DNA of 64,000 nt. Origin: Clostridium sp. ZS2-4. Its GTDB lineage: Bacteria; Bacillota; Clostridia; Clostridiales; Clostridiaceae. The stretch covers positions 124,001 to 188,000 of the forward strand of contig NZ_JAPPRQ010000011.1 of the NCBI RefSeq assembly GCF_026719745.1, given 5' to 3'. Each line of letters opens with the position of its first letter. Within the stretch, counting starts at the first letter, position 1. Positions 45,911 to 55,210 of this stretch are shown piece after piece. The notes under the pieces were generated by a model. It did no database searches, was not told where the DNA came from, and saw only the letters and a list, made by a program, of their open reading frames with translations. Both the position numbers and the translations under genes were made by a program.

Positions 45911-46810
45911 TTGAAAGTTTTGGTGACAGGGGGAGCGGGATTTATAGGTTCTCATATAGTTGATTTATTAATAGAAGAAGGTTATGAAGTAGTAGTTTTG
46001 GATAATTTATCTCATGGTAAGGTAGAAAATATTAATGCAAAAGCTGTGTTTTATAAAGTAGATATAAGAGAAAAGTATATAAAAGATATATTTAGTAAAG
46101 AAAAACCAGACTATGTTATACATGAAGCTGCACAAATAAATGTGATAAATTCAATAAAAAATCCTATATTAGACGCAGAGATAAATATATTAGGAGCTAT
46201 AAATATATTAGAAGCTTGTAAAGAAAGTCGAGTTAAAAAAATAGTATATCCTGCTTCAGCAGCCATATTTGGAGAACCAGAATACTTACCTATAGATGAA
46301 AAACATCCTTTAAATATGCTTTCACCTTATGGGATAAGTAAACACACAGTGGAACATTATTTAGAGGTATATAATAAAATTTATGGAATTGAATATGTTT
46401 CATTAAGATGTTCTAATGTATATGGACCAAGACAAGATAGTTCAGGAGAAGGTGGAGTAATATCAATATTTTGTAATAAGATGATTAATGGAGAGAGGCC
46501 TATAATTTTTGGAGATGGTGAGCAAATAAGAGATTTTATTTATGTGACAGATGTTGCAAGGGCTACGTTAATGACAATGGAGAGTAATAGTAATGAAATT
46601 TTTAATGTATGTTCTAGTACTAAAACTACTATTAATAATTTAGTTAGGTTTATAAACAAAGCTTTAAATAAAGATATTAAGCCCATTTATAAAGACGAAC
46701 GTAAAGGTGATATTAAATTTAGCTTTATGAGTAACAGAAAAATAAATAGTATATTAAAGTGGGAACAAAAGATAAGTATAGAAGAGGGAATTAGTAAGAT
46801 GGTATATTGA
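45911..46810 (+). CDS. NAD-dependent sugar epimerase (GalE/UDP-GlcNAc 4-epimerase-like)
   Basis: A 299-residue extended SDR enzyme with VTGGAGFIGSHIVDLL at the start, HEAAQINV near 75, PASAAIFGEP near 115 and the catalytic SPYGISK (Tyr-x3-Lys) near 140. It probably interconverts the C4 configuration of a UDP-sugar. The specific sugar is uncertain. The start is TTG, with TGGAGGA eight bases upstream. It is paralogous to the SDR at 51818 but differs in length and active-site surroundings. Confidence 0.85.
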   Translation: MKVLVTGGAGFIGSHIVDLLIEEGYEVVVLDNLSHGKVENINAKAVFYKVDIREKYIKDIFSKEKPDYVIHEAAQINVINSIKNPILDAEINILGAINILEACKESRVKKIVYPASAAIFGEPEYLPIDEKHPLNMLSPYGISKHTVEHYLEVYNKIYGIEYVSLRCSNVYGPRQDSSGEGGVISIFCNKMINGERPIIFGDGEQIRDFIYVTDVARATLMTMESNSNEIFNVCSSTKTTINNLVRFINKALNKDIKPIYKDERKGDIKFSFMSNRKINSILKWEQKISIEEGISKMVY

Positions 46811-46853
46811 TTCCATATGGAAAATATTTGTAAATGCAAATGAGGTGTATATT

Positions 46854-48296
46854 GTGATAAAGAATAAAAAAAATATAATCATTTTTGGGGCATCTAATGC
46901 TGGTCAAAAAATGTTTAATATTTTGAGAGAATTTAATTATAGAGTCGAATTTTTTGTGGATAATGATGAAGATAAATGGGGTGCAATGGTTTATGGAAAA
47001 AGTATAAGATCACCACAAACATTAAAGAATATAGATTTAGATAGATATTATGTAATTATAGGTAGTATGTATGTAAAGGAAATATCTAAGGAATTGCAGA
47101 CATTGGGCTTATTATATAAAGTTAATTTCGATAATATGTATAACTATACGAAGAGACTTATAGAGAGTAATTTTGATTATTTTACAAATAAAATCAAAAA
47201 AGAAGAACCTACATACTACACTAATAAAAGTATATTCATGGCATTACCTTGTGGGATTTCTTTAGGTGGTGTAGAAACATTGTCTTCAATAATAAGTAAT
47301 GCATTAAATGAGAAGTATGATAATACTTATTTATTAAATTTAAAGCCAAAGGAAGATGATAACCTGGAAATAATAGGAGCTAAGTTTGAAGAAAAAGTAA
47401 TAGATTTTTATATAGATGATAGAAATTACTTACAGTCATTAGTTCAAGGATGTTTAAATTTGCAAAAATATTTACCTATTACTATTATTCCTAATCATTC
47501 TGAAGAGATTTTTTTGATAGCTAATATTCTAAAAAAAATATACCCTGATTTCGTAAAAGTAATATCTATACTTCATTCTGTTTCTGATGATACATATGAA
47601 AAAAATATTAATTACTCTAAAATTATTAATAAATTTATATGTGTTAGTGATGAGATTTTTAATAAATTTATAAATTTATTGCCTGAAAGAAAAGAAGATA
47701 TTATTGCAAAAATATCTCCAGTGGTAATAGAAGGAAAAAGAAAGAGGTATTCTGATAAAGAAGAATCTTTAAAAATCGGGTTTGGAGGTAGATTAGTAAA
47801 AGAAGCAAAAAGATGTGACTTATTAATTAATCTTATAGATAATTTAGAAAGTAAAAGTATAAACTATGAATTTCATATTGCGGGGCAAGGCGATTATTAT
47901 AATATAATAAATAATTTTATCAAAGATAAAAAACTTAATAATAAAATATTCTTATATGGACAAATACCGAATAATAAAATGCATGAATTTTGGAGAAAAA
48001 TGGATATTTATGTTAATACATCAGATTTTGAAGGTACAAGCATTGCTATGTTAGAAGCTTTAGGAAATGGTTGTGTACCTGTTGTTACTAACGTAAGTGG
48101 TGTAAAAAAATTTATATCAAATGCACTGAATGGTTTTATTGTGGATATAGGAGACGTTGTTGGAATAGCAGATAATATTGAATTTTTGCATTTTAATAGA
48201 GAAAAACTATATGAATTTGGCGATAAGTGTATCAATAGAGTAAAAGAAATATGTTCTATAGAAGAGTATATTAAGTATCTTTATAGTATACTTTAA
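46854..48296 (+). CDS. GT-B glycosyltransferase with N-terminal Rossmann-like module
   Basis: A 480-residue protein. Residues 1-110 are the small module (NIIIFGASNAGQKMFNIL, VEFFVDNDEDKWG, YVIIGSMYVKEISKEL). From about 125 a GT4-type enzyme follows (ALPCGISLGGVETLSSII; LKIGFGGRLVKEAKRCDLL; EFHIAGQGDYY; DIYVNTSDFEGTSIAMLEALGNG). The SLGGVE and FEGTSIAMLEAL segments are typical acceptor- and donor-site parts. I chose GTG 46854 because GAGGTG at 46842-46847 lies six bases before it; GTG 46845 overlaps that site. Confidence 0.82.
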   Translation: MIKNKKNIIIFGASNAGQKMFNILREFNYRVEFFVDNDEDKWGAMVYGKSIRSPQTLKNIDLDRYYVIIGSMYVKEISKELQTLGLLYKVNFDNMYNYTKRLIESNFDYFTNKIKKEEPTYYTNKSIFMALPCGISLGGVETLSSIISNALNEKYDNTYLLNLKPKEDDNLEIIGAKFEEKVIDFYIDDRNYLQSLVQGCLNLQKYLPITIIPNHSEEIFLIANILKKIYPDFVKVISILHSVSDDTYEKNINYSKIINKFICVSDEIFNKFINLLPERKEDIIAKISPVVIEGKRKRYSDKEESLKIGFGGRLVKEAKRCDLLINLIDNLESKSINYEFHIAGQGDYYNIINNFIKDKKLNNKIFLYGQIPNNKMHEFWRKMDIYVNTSDFEGTSIAMLEALGNGCVPVVTNVSGVKKFISNALNGFIVDIGDVVGIADNIEFLHFNREKLYEFGDKCINRVKEICSIEEYIKYLYSIL

Positions 48297-48312
48297 TTAA
48301 TGGAGTTTATTT

Positions 48313-49437
48313 ATGGTTAGTATAATAATACCTACGTTGAATTCGAAACAATATATATCACAAGCCATACAAAGCATTTTAAATCAATCTTATAAAGATT
48401 ATGAAATAATTATCGTAGATGATGGATCTGCAGATAACACTTATGAAGAATTAAAGAAATATGAAGATAAAATTAAATATTACTATAAGAAAAATGGTGG
48501 AGTGGCATCAGCTAGAAACTATGGTATGTTAAAAGCAAACGGAGAATATATATGTTTTTTAGATGCAGATGACATGTATAAAGAAGAAAAATTAAAAGAA
48601 CAAGTTGAGTTTTTAGAGAACAATCCTGAAATAGATGTAGTTTATAACAATGTTGATGTAGTAGATGAAGAATTAAATTTTATAAATATATTAAAAAGTG
48701 AAGGTGTGTATGAAAATAGAAAAGATTTTTTGACTATGCTGTTAGTTAGACAGATAATACCAGGGCCTGCTTCCATAATGATTAGAAGAAAATGTGTAGA
48801 GAGCGGAATAAAATATAACGAAGAATATAGGCATGCAGAGGATTATGATTTTACATTAAAGTTAGCTAAAAAATTTAATGTTGGCTATATACCTAAATCT
48901 TTATATATTTATAGAAGGCATCAAAGTAATTTAACTAATGAACACAAAAAACAATTTAATAATGAAATAGAGATAATAAAGAAAATAGGAATTGAAAACA
49001 TAAAAAGCGTAGTTTGGGAAAGCAACTTTACTGAGTCAATGAAAAAGCTAATATTTTCTAAAATACTAATAAAGATAAATGAATGGGATCAAGCAAAGAA
49101 TGTTTTGCTTGATATTTTGAAAAATGAAGAGATAGCAATAGCTTATTTTTATTTAGGAAATTGTTACTATTTTTTAGAACGATATGAGGAAGCTAAAGAC
49201 TGTTATGAACAATCAATAATAGTTGATAAAAGTCTAGCTGAATCGTTTAATAATTTAGGCTGTGTATGTATTAAACTAGACAAGCTTGGTGAAGCTAAAA
49301 TTAATTTTAATAATGCTTTACACATGAGAAAGAATTATATGGATGCTAGAATAAATTTGGACAATATTAATCAGGAAAATTATAATTGCAAGATTACAGA
49401 AAAAGAACTGAGGAAAATTTTAACTGTATATAAATAA
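48313..49437 (+). CDS. Family 2 glycosyltransferase with C-terminal TPR
   Basis: A 374-residue protein. Residues 1-230 are a canonical GT2 domain: VSIIIPTLNSKQYISQAIQSIL, IIVDDGSADNT, SARNYGM, FLDADDMYKEEK, and the later HAEDYDFTLKLAKK with the ED of the catalytic region. From about 255 two or more TPR repeats follow (AYFYLGNCYYFLERYEEAKDCYEQ; FNNLGCVCIKLDKLGEAKINFNNAL). It is the third TPR-linked GT2 enzyme of the island. TGGAG precedes the ATG. Confidence 0.87.
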   Translation: MVSIIIPTLNSKQYISQAIQSILNQSYKDYEIIIVDDGSADNTYEELKKYEDKIKYYYKKNGGVASARNYGMLKANGEYICFLDADDMYKEEKLKEQVEFLENNPEIDVVYNNVDVVDEELNFINILKSEGVYENRKDFLTMLLVRQIIPGPASIMIRRKCVESGIKYNEEYRHAEDYDFTLKLAKKFNVGYIPKSLYIYRRHQSNLTNEHKKQFNNEIEIIKKIGIENIKSVVWESNFTESMKKLIFSKILIKINEWDQAKNVLLDILKNEEIAIAYFYLGNCYYFLERYEEAKDCYEQSIIVDKSLAESFNNLGCVCIKLDKLGEAKINFNNALHMRKNYMDARINLDNINQENYNCKITEKELRKILTVYK

Positions 49438-49460
49438 CAGTAATTTATGGAGAGTTTAAC

Positions 49461-50384
49461 ATGAAAATTTTACTAACTGCCATAGGCAAGCGAGTTCAAC
49501 TTATAGAATATTTAAAAAAAGACTGCTGTGTCATTGGAGTGGATTGTGGAACGCTAGCAGCAGCTCAAAAATTTGTAGATAAATTTTATATTGTACCTAA
49601 AATAAGTGACCCACTTTACATAGATGCTCTTTTAAGCATATGTAATGAAGAAAAAGTTGATTTACTTATACCTCTTTATGAAAAAGAGTTTACTATGTTG
49701 TGTGAATTTAGAAGTAAATTTGAAGAGCAAGGGACAAAAATACTTCTAAGTGATGTAGATGTAATAAATATATTTAATGATAAATATAGTACATATGAAT
49801 TTTTTATAAAGAACAATATCAGTACTCCTAAAAGTTATTTAAAAGATAGTTTACCTAGTGAATTAGTCTATCCTTTAATAATTAAACCAATAGATGGGAT
49901 GGGAAGTAATAATGTTTTCAAAGTTAAAAATGAAAAAGAATTAAATTTTTTTGTGGAATACGTAGAAAATCCTATAATACAAGAATACATAGAAGGCACA
50001 GAATATACCATAGATGTATTATGTGATTTAAGGGAGAGAGTTATTTCAGCTGTTCCAAGAGAAAGAATAGAAGTTCGTTCAGGAGAAGTTTCTAAAAGTA
50101 AAACAGTTAAAGATTTTAAAATTATAAATGCTGTAATGGATTTATGCTCCAAAACCAAGTTTATAGGACCTGTAACTATTCAATGCATAGTTACACACAA
50201 TGGAGAAATTAAATTTATAGAGGTTAACCCTAGATTTGGTGGAGGAGTTCCGTTATCTTTTGCTGCAGGAGTTGACTATGGAAAATATTTTAATCTTATG
50301 TGCAAGGAAGAAGAAATAAGCCCTGTAATAGGTGAATTTGAAGAATTGACTATGTTAAGATATGATGAGGCGGTATTTTTATGA
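49461..50384 (+). CDS. ATP-grasp ligase-like protein
   Basis: A 307-residue ATP-grasp enzyme: LLIPLYEKEFTML near 65, YPLIIKPIDGMGSNN near 140, IQEYIEGTEYTIDVL near 175 and FIEVNPRFGGGVPLS near 255, the last carrying the metal-binding Glu and Asn. Such enzymes join a carboxylic acid to an amine with ATP. In a nonulosonate locus it could attach an amino acid or other acid to an amino group of the sugar; in C. botulinum the flagellin nonulosonate is known to carry an N-methyl-glutamyl group. That match is inference. Its stop overlaps the next gene by four bases. Confidence 0.82.
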   Translation: MKILLTAIGKRVQLIEYLKKDCCVIGVDCGTLAAAQKFVDKFYIVPKISDPLYIDALLSICNEEKVDLLIPLYEKEFTMLCEFRSKFEEQGTKILLSDVDVINIFNDKYSTYEFFIKNNISTPKSYLKDSLPSELVYPLIIKPIDGMGSNNVFKVKNEKELNFFVEYVENPIIQEYIEGTEYTIDVLCDLRERVISAVPRERIEVRSGEVSKSKTVKDFKIINAVMDLCSKTKFIGPVTIQCIVTHNGEIKFIEVNPRFGGGVPLSFAAGVDYGKYFNLMCKEEEISPVIGEFEELTMLRYDEAVFL

Positions 50385-51052
50385 TAAAACTTATAGCTTT
50401 TGATTTAGATGATACTTTATATAATGAAAAGGAATTTGTTTTTGGAGCTTTTAGAGAGGTTGCAGAATATCTTGCCAATAAATATAATTTAAATAGTGAA
50501 AGATTATATGAAGATATGATTGATATTCTAAGAAAAGAAGGCAGAGGCAAGATATTTAATCTAATATGTCAAAACTATAATATAAATGAAGACATTAAGG
50601 CTTTGGTTCAGGTATATAGAAATTCTAAACCAAAGCTTAAATTATATGATGATAGTTTAAAGGTTTTAAATCAATTAAAAGAAAACTATAAACTGGGACT
50701 TATTACAGATGGACTAGCCTCTGTACAATGGAACAAAATCAAACTTTTAGATTTGGAAAAATATTTCGATAATATTATAGTTACAGATGATCTAGGAAGA
50801 GAATATTGGAAACCGCATATACTTGCTTTTAAAAATATGGCTGAAAAATTTGATTTTTCACCTGATGAATGTGTTTATATAGGAGATAATCCTAATAAGG
50901 ATTTTTTAGGAGCAAGGGAAATTGGATATAAAACAATAAGAATAACTAGAGAAGAAGGGGATCATATTAAAGTAAGACTTGATAAAGAGTATGAAGGTGA
51001 CTATGATATAAGCAGTTTAAATGAATTAATTTCTATAGTTGAAAGCATCTAA
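50381..51052 (+). CDS. HAD-family phosphatase
   Basis: A 223-residue haloacid-dehalogenase hydrolase. Motif I is FDLDDT (Asp8, Asp10), motif II is the Thr in LITDG near 108, motif III the Lys of WKPHILAF near 145, and motif IV YIGDNPNKDFLGA near 168. The C1 cap lies between motifs I and II. It may dephosphorylate a sugar-phosphate intermediate such as the 9-phosphate of a nonulosonate; pseudaminic acid synthesis by PseI gives no phosphate, so its substrate may be another sugar. It overlaps the ATP-grasp gene by four bases, indicating coupling. Confidence 0.86.
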   Translation: MIKLIAFDLDDTLYNEKEFVFGAFREVAEYLANKYNLNSERLYEDMIDILRKEGRGKIFNLICQNYNINEDIKALVQVYRNSKPKLKLYDDSLKVLNQLKENYKLGLITDGLASVQWNKIKLLDLEKYFDNIIVTDDLGREYWKPHILAFKNMAEKFDFSPDECVYIGDNPNKDFLGAREIGYKTIRITREEGDHIKVRLDKEYEGDYDISSLNELISIVESI

Positions 51053-51071
51053 ATTAAAAGGTGGGATGAGG

Positions 51072-51794
51072 ATGAAAATATTAGCTATAGTTCAAGCAAG
51101 AATGGGTTCAGAAAGATTGCCAGGGAAAGTCATAAAACCTATTTTAAGTAAGCCGATGATAATACATACTTTAGATAGATTAAAGAAGAGCAGATATATA
51201 GACCAAGTTTTATTGGCAACTTCCCAGTTGGAAAAGGATGATATCTTAGAATCTACAGTAAAAGAGTATTGTTATGATGTTTTTAGAGGCAGTGAAGATG
51301 ATGTTCTTGAAAGGTATAAGGCAGCAAGTGATAAATATTGTGGAGATGTAATAATAAGAGTTACAGGAGATTGTCCTTTAATTGATCCTGTAATAGTAGA
51401 TAATGCAATAAGTTATTTTTTAATTAATAATTTTGATTATGTAAGACTTGATGTTCCAGAAACATTTATCAGGGGTTTTGATGTAGAAGTATTTTCAAAG
51501 GAAGCTCTAGATAAAACTTTTGAACTGGCAAAGGAAGAAAGATATAGAGAACATGTAACACTTTATATATATAATCATCCAGAAGTGTTTAAGAGTGGTT
51601 ATGTTAAAGGAGATCGTTTCTATAATAAAGACTACAGGTTGTGTGTGGATACAGAAAGTGATTTTAAGCTAGTAAATTTTATATATGAACATTTTAATAA
51701 TGAAAATGTATCAGCTAAAGATGTAGTTAAATTTTTAGATGAGAATGAACAAATTGCTAACATAAATAAAGAAGTTATTCAAAAAAATGTTTAA
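51072..51794 (+). CDS. SpsF/PseF-like cytidylyltransferase
   Basis: A 240-residue protein starting MKILAIVQARMGSERLPGKV, the nucleotide-binding loop of the SpsF/PseF/NeuA superfamily, then GDCPLIDPVIVD near 92 with the metal-binding Asp. PseF activates pseudaminic acid with CTP; with pseC-, pseI- and pseG-like genes following, that is the likely role. B. subtilis SpsF has about the same length and lies in a similarly ordered spore-coat operon. I chose ATG 51072 with AAGGTGGG six bases upstream; ATG 51066 touches that site and 51039 lies inside the HAD gene. Confidence 0.85.
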   Translation: MKILAIVQARMGSERLPGKVIKPILSKPMIIHTLDRLKKSRYIDQVLLATSQLEKDDILESTVKEYCYDVFRGSEDDVLERYKAASDKYCGDVIIRVTGDCPLIDPVIVDNAISYFLINNFDYVRLDVPETFIRGFDVEVFSKEALDKTFELAKEERYREHVTLYIYNHPEVFKSGYVKGDRFYNKDYRLCVDTESDFKLVNFIYEHFNNENVSAKDVVKFLDENEQIANINKEVIQKNV

Positions 51795-51817
51795 GTAAAT
51801 ACAAGGGACGTGATGAC

Positions 51818-52822
51818 ATGAAAGTTTTAGTAACAGGCGGAGCCGGATTTATTGGAAGATGGGTAGTAAAAAGATTATTAGAAGACGGACACACTATTTT
51901 AGCGTTAGATAATTTATCTAATGGAAGAATGGAAAATATAGAAGAATTTAAAGATAACAGTAATTTTAAATTTATAGAAGGGGACATTAAAGATAATCAG
52001 CTCCTAGATGAAATTTTTAAAGATAAATTTGATATTGTATATCATTTAGCAGCATCTATAAATGTTCAGGATAGTATAGATGATCCAACAACAACATTCT
52101 ACAATGATACAGTTGGAACTTTTAACATATTAGAGAAAGCAAAGATTCAGATGTTCGGCAAAAATGCTAAAATGAACGGTGAAAAATGGGTAATAGATGA
52201 GAAAGAAGAAACTAAACCTTGCAAGGTGGTATTTATGAGTACTTGTATGGTTTATGACAAGGCTGGAGAAGAAGGAGTTTGCGAATTCCATATGACTAAA
52301 CCAGTATCTCCTTATGGTGGAGCTAAAATAGCAGCTGAAAACATGGTGCTTTCATATTACAATGCGTATAAGCTTCCAACAGTAGTAATAAGGCCCTTTA
52401 ACACTTATGGACCTTTCCAAAAAACTGGTGGAGAAGGTGGCGTAGTAGCAATATTTATTAAAAATGCTTTAGATAATAAAACGCTAAATATATATGGTAC
52501 TGGTGAACAAACAAGAGATTTGCTTTATGTAAAAGATTGTGCAAAATTTGTTGTTATGGCAGGATATTCCGATAAAGTAAATGGAGAAATAGTAAATGCA
52601 GGAACAGGAAGAGATGTTTCAATAAATGAACTTGCAGAGATTATTTCTAAAGAAAGAGTAGATATTAAACATGTAGAACATATTCACCCTCAAAGTGAAA
52701 TAATGAAGTTAAAATGTAACTATGAAAAGGCAGAAAAACTTTTGGAGTGGAAAACACAGTACACTTTAGAAGAGGGAATAAAGGAAACAGAAGAATGGAT
52801 AAAAAATACTGATTTAATATAG
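51818..52822 (+). CDS. NAD-dependent epimerase/dehydratase (extended SDR)
   Basis: A 334-residue enzyme with VTGGAGFIGRWVVKRLL, YHLAASINV near 75, FMSTCMVYD near 145 and the active-site SPYGGAK near 165. The stretch of about 25 residues before FMSTCMVYD (rich in charged residues) is an insertion compared with the epimerase at 45911. It may be a dehydratase or epimerase making a second deoxy sugar; the substrate is not clear. GACGTG precedes the ATG. A perfect heptamer array separates it from pseC. Confidence 0.83.
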   Translation: MKVLVTGGAGFIGRWVVKRLLEDGHTILALDNLSNGRMENIEEFKDNSNFKFIEGDIKDNQLLDEIFKDKFDIVYHLAASINVQDSIDDPTTTFYNDTVGTFNILEKAKIQMFGKNAKMNGEKWVIDEKEETKPCKVVFMSTCMVYDKAGEEGVCEFHMTKPVSPYGGAKIAAENMVLSYYNAYKLPTVVIRPFNTYGPFQKTGGEGGVVAIFIKNALDNKTLNIYGTGEQTRDLLYVKDCAKFVVMAGYSDKVNGEIVNAGTGRDVSINELAEIISKERVDIKHVEHIHPQSEIMKLKCNYEKAEKLLEWKTQYTLEEGIKETEEWIKNTDLI

Positions 52823-52856
52823 TTGATACAGGAAATGTAAGAATTTAAAATTATCT

Positions 52857-52917
52857 GGTTACTGGTTACTGGTTACTGGTTACTGGTTACTGGTTACTGG
52901 TTACTGGTTACTGGTTA
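52857..52917 (+). repeat. Perfect tandem heptamer array (GGTTACT x8 plus GGTTA)
   Basis: Eight exact copies of GGTTACT from 52857 to 52912, then a partial GGTTA. It is the only perfect array in the window, so it is probably recent or maintained by slippage. It lies 35 bases after an SDR gene stop and ends 21 bases before the pseC-like ATG. Confidence 0.97.
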
Positions 52918-52938
52918 TACAGGATTGGAGAGTTGAAA

Positions 52939-54141
52939 ATGCTAAAAGGAGAAAAGCTAGCTATACATGGAGGTAACCCAGTAAGGAATACATATCTATC
53001 TTATGGAAAACAACATATAGATGATGAGGATATACAATCTGTTGTAGATGTGTTAAAGGGAGATTATTTAACCACGGGACCTAAAGTCAGAGAATTTGAA
53101 AAAAAGGTAGCAGACTATGTTGGGGCAAAATATGCAGTAGCAGTGTCAAATGGAACAGCTGCACTTCATATGGCATGCTTTGCAGCAGGTATAGAAGAAG
53201 GAGATGAAGTGATAGTATCTCCTGTAACTTTTGCAGCTTCAGCAAATTGTGTATTATATTGTGGAGGAACTCCAGTTTTTGCAGACATAGATCCTAAAAC
53301 TTATAACATAGATCCCAAAGAAATAGAAAAGAAAATTACAGATAAAACAAAGGCAATAATACCTGTAGATTTTACTGGACAATCTGTAGATATGGATGAA
53401 ATCAGAAAAATTGCACATAGAAATAATCTAATAATAATAGAAGATGGAGCTCATGCTTTAGGGAGTGAATATAAAGGTAAAAAGGTAGGAACTGGAGCGC
53501 ATATGACAGAATTCAGTTTTCATCCAGTAAAACCTGTAACTAGTGGTGAAGGTGGAATGATAGTTACAGATCATGAAGAACTTTATAAAAAAATGCTCTT
53601 GTTTAGAACTCATGGTATAACCAGAAATGAAGAACTTTTAACTCATAATGAAGGACTATGGTACTATGAGCAGGTAGATTTAGGCTATAATTATAGAATA
53701 ACAGATATACAATGTGCTTTAGGGTGCAGCCAAATGAACAAATTAGATAAGTTTATAAATAAAAGAAGAGAAATAGTTAATATGTATAATGAAGCTTTCA
53801 AGGATATGGATGAAGTAATAACACCTTTTGAGGCTTGTTATTCTAATTCAGGATGGCATTTATATGTAATCAAATTAAATCTAGAAAAATTCACTTGCAC
53901 AAGAAAAGAAGTTTTTGAAGCTCTTCAGGCAGAAAATATAGGTGTTAATGTTCACTATCTTCCTGTATATATGCATCCTTATTATCAAAAACTTGGTTAT
54001 AAAAAAGGCTTATGTCCTAATGCAGAAGATTTATATGAGAGAATGATAACTTTGCCGCTTTTCCCAGGTATGGAGCATAAAGATGTTTTAGATGTTATCA
54101 ATGCAGTAAAAAAAGTTTTAAACTATTATAAAAGGAGCTGA
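52939..54141 (+). CDS. pseC: PseC-like PLP-dependent aminotransferase
   Basis: A 400-residue DegT/DnrJ/EryC1/StrS-type aminotransferase. AIHGGNPVR at the start, VSNGTAALHMAC near 75, IIEDGAHALGS near 170 and FSFHPVKPVTSGEGG with the PLP lysine near 195 match PseC, which forms UDP-4-amino-4,6-dideoxy-N-acetyl-altrosamine from the PseB product. The start is ATG 52939, eight bases after GGAG at 52927-52930; TTG 52933 is the alternative. The gene begins the tight pseC-pseI-pseG run and is preceded by the perfect heptamer array. Confidence 0.9.
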   Translation: MLKGEKLAIHGGNPVRNTYLSYGKQHIDDEDIQSVVDVLKGDYLTTGPKVREFEKKVADYVGAKYAVAVSNGTAALHMACFAAGIEEGDEVIVSPVTFAASANCVLYCGGTPVFADIDPKTYNIDPKEIEKKITDKTKAIIPVDFTGQSVDMDEIRKIAHRNNLIIIEDGAHALGSEYKGKKVGTGAHMTEFSFHPVKPVTSGEGGMIVTDHEELYKKMLLFRTHGITRNEELLTHNEGLWYYEQVDLGYNYRITDIQCALGCSQMNKLDKFINKRREIVNMYNEAFKDMDEVITPFEACYSNSGWHLYVIKLNLEKFTCTRKEVFEALQAENIGVNVHYLPVYMHPYYQKLGYKKGLCPNAEDLYERMITLPLFPGMEHKDVLDVINAVKKVLNYYKRS

Positions 54142-54145
54142 ATTC

Positions 54146-55198
54146 ATGGATAAGACAATACAAATTGGAAATAAAATAATAGGAGAAAATAATTCTACTT
54201 TTATAATAGCTGAAATGTCAGCCAATCATCTTCAAAAATTTGATAATGCAGTTAAGATTATAAAAGAAGCAAAAAAAGCTGGTGCTGATGCAATAAAGTT
54301 ACAAACATATACCCCGGATACAATAACATTAAACTGTGATAATGAATATTTTCAGATAAAACAAGATACAATTTGGGATGGAACCACTTTACATAAATTA
54401 TATCAAACTGCATATACTCCTTGGGAATGGCAGCCGAAACTAAAGAAAATTGCAGAAGAAGAGGGACTAATTTGTTTTTCCTCTCCTTTTGATAAAACAG
54501 CTGTTGATTTCTTAGAAGATATGAAAGTACCAGCATACAAAATTGCTTCTTTTGAAATCACAGATATACCTTTTATTGAATACATAGCTTCTAAAGGGAA
54601 ACCAGTAATAATGTCAACGGGGATAGCAACTCTTTCTGATATAGAAGAAGCTGTGAATGCTTGTAAAAGAATGGGCAATAATCAAGTAGCACTGCTAAAA
54701 TGTACAAGTGCCTATCCAGCACCAGTAGAAGAAGTAAATTTAAGAACTATTCCTAATATGGTTGAAACTTTTAATGCTATAACAGGACTTTCAGACCATA
54801 CTTTAGGCAGTGCGGTATCTGTAGGTGCTGTAGCTTTGGGTGCTAAAATTATAGAAAAGCATTTTACTTTAAGTCGATCTGGTGGTGGTCCTGATGCAGC
54901 TTTTTCCATGGAACCTGAAGAATTTAAACAAATGGTTCAGGATATAAGAAATGTAGAAAAAGCATTAGGAAAGGTTAGTTATGAACTTACTCAAAAACAA
55001 AGAAATAGTAGCCAGCATTCTAGGTCATTGTTTGCAGTTAAGGATATAAAACAAGGTGAAGAATTTACAGAGGAAAATGTAAGAAGTATAAGACCGGGAT
55101 TTGGTATGAAAACTAAGTATATAAATAATATTATTGGTAAAAAAGCTAGTTGTGATATAAGTAAAGGAACCCCAATGGAGTGGAAGTTTATAAAATAA
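54146..55198 (+). CDS. pseI: PseI-like pseudaminic acid synthase
   Basis: A 350-residue NeuB-family synthase that condenses phosphoenolpyruvate with a deacetamido hexose to give a nonulosonic acid. IIAEMSANHL near 20 (the MSANH form is more like PseI than NeuB), IKLQTYTPDT near 48, KIASFEITD, and GLSDHTLGS near 215 are visible. The last 70 residues form the SAF antifreeze-like domain (SLFAVKDIKQGEEFTEENV). The ATG lies four bases after the pseC stop with AAGGAGC inside pseC. LegI/NeuB is the alternative; context favours PseI. Confidence 0.92.
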   Translation: MDKTIQIGNKIIGENNSTFIIAEMSANHLQKFDNAVKIIKEAKKAGADAIKLQTYTPDTITLNCDNEYFQIKQDTIWDGTTLHKLYQTAYTPWEWQPKLKKIAEEEGLICFSSPFDKTAVDFLEDMKVPAYKIASFEITDIPFIEYIASKGKPVIMSTGIATLSDIEEAVNACKRMGNNQVALLKCTSAYPAPVEEVNLRTIPNMVETFNAITGLSDHTLGSAVSVGAVALGAKIIEKHFTLSRSGGGPDAAFSMEPEEFKQMVQDIRNVEKALGKVSYELTQKQRNSSQHSRSLFAVKDIKQGEEFTEENVRSIRPGFGMKTKYINNIIGKKASCDISKGTPMEWKFIK

Positions 55199-55210
55199 AG
55201 GGTGTTATAT

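Noticed and set aside
52857-52917. Tandem repeats that might suggest a CRISPR array
   Set aside because: The unit is only seven bases with no spacers, and no cas gene is in the window.
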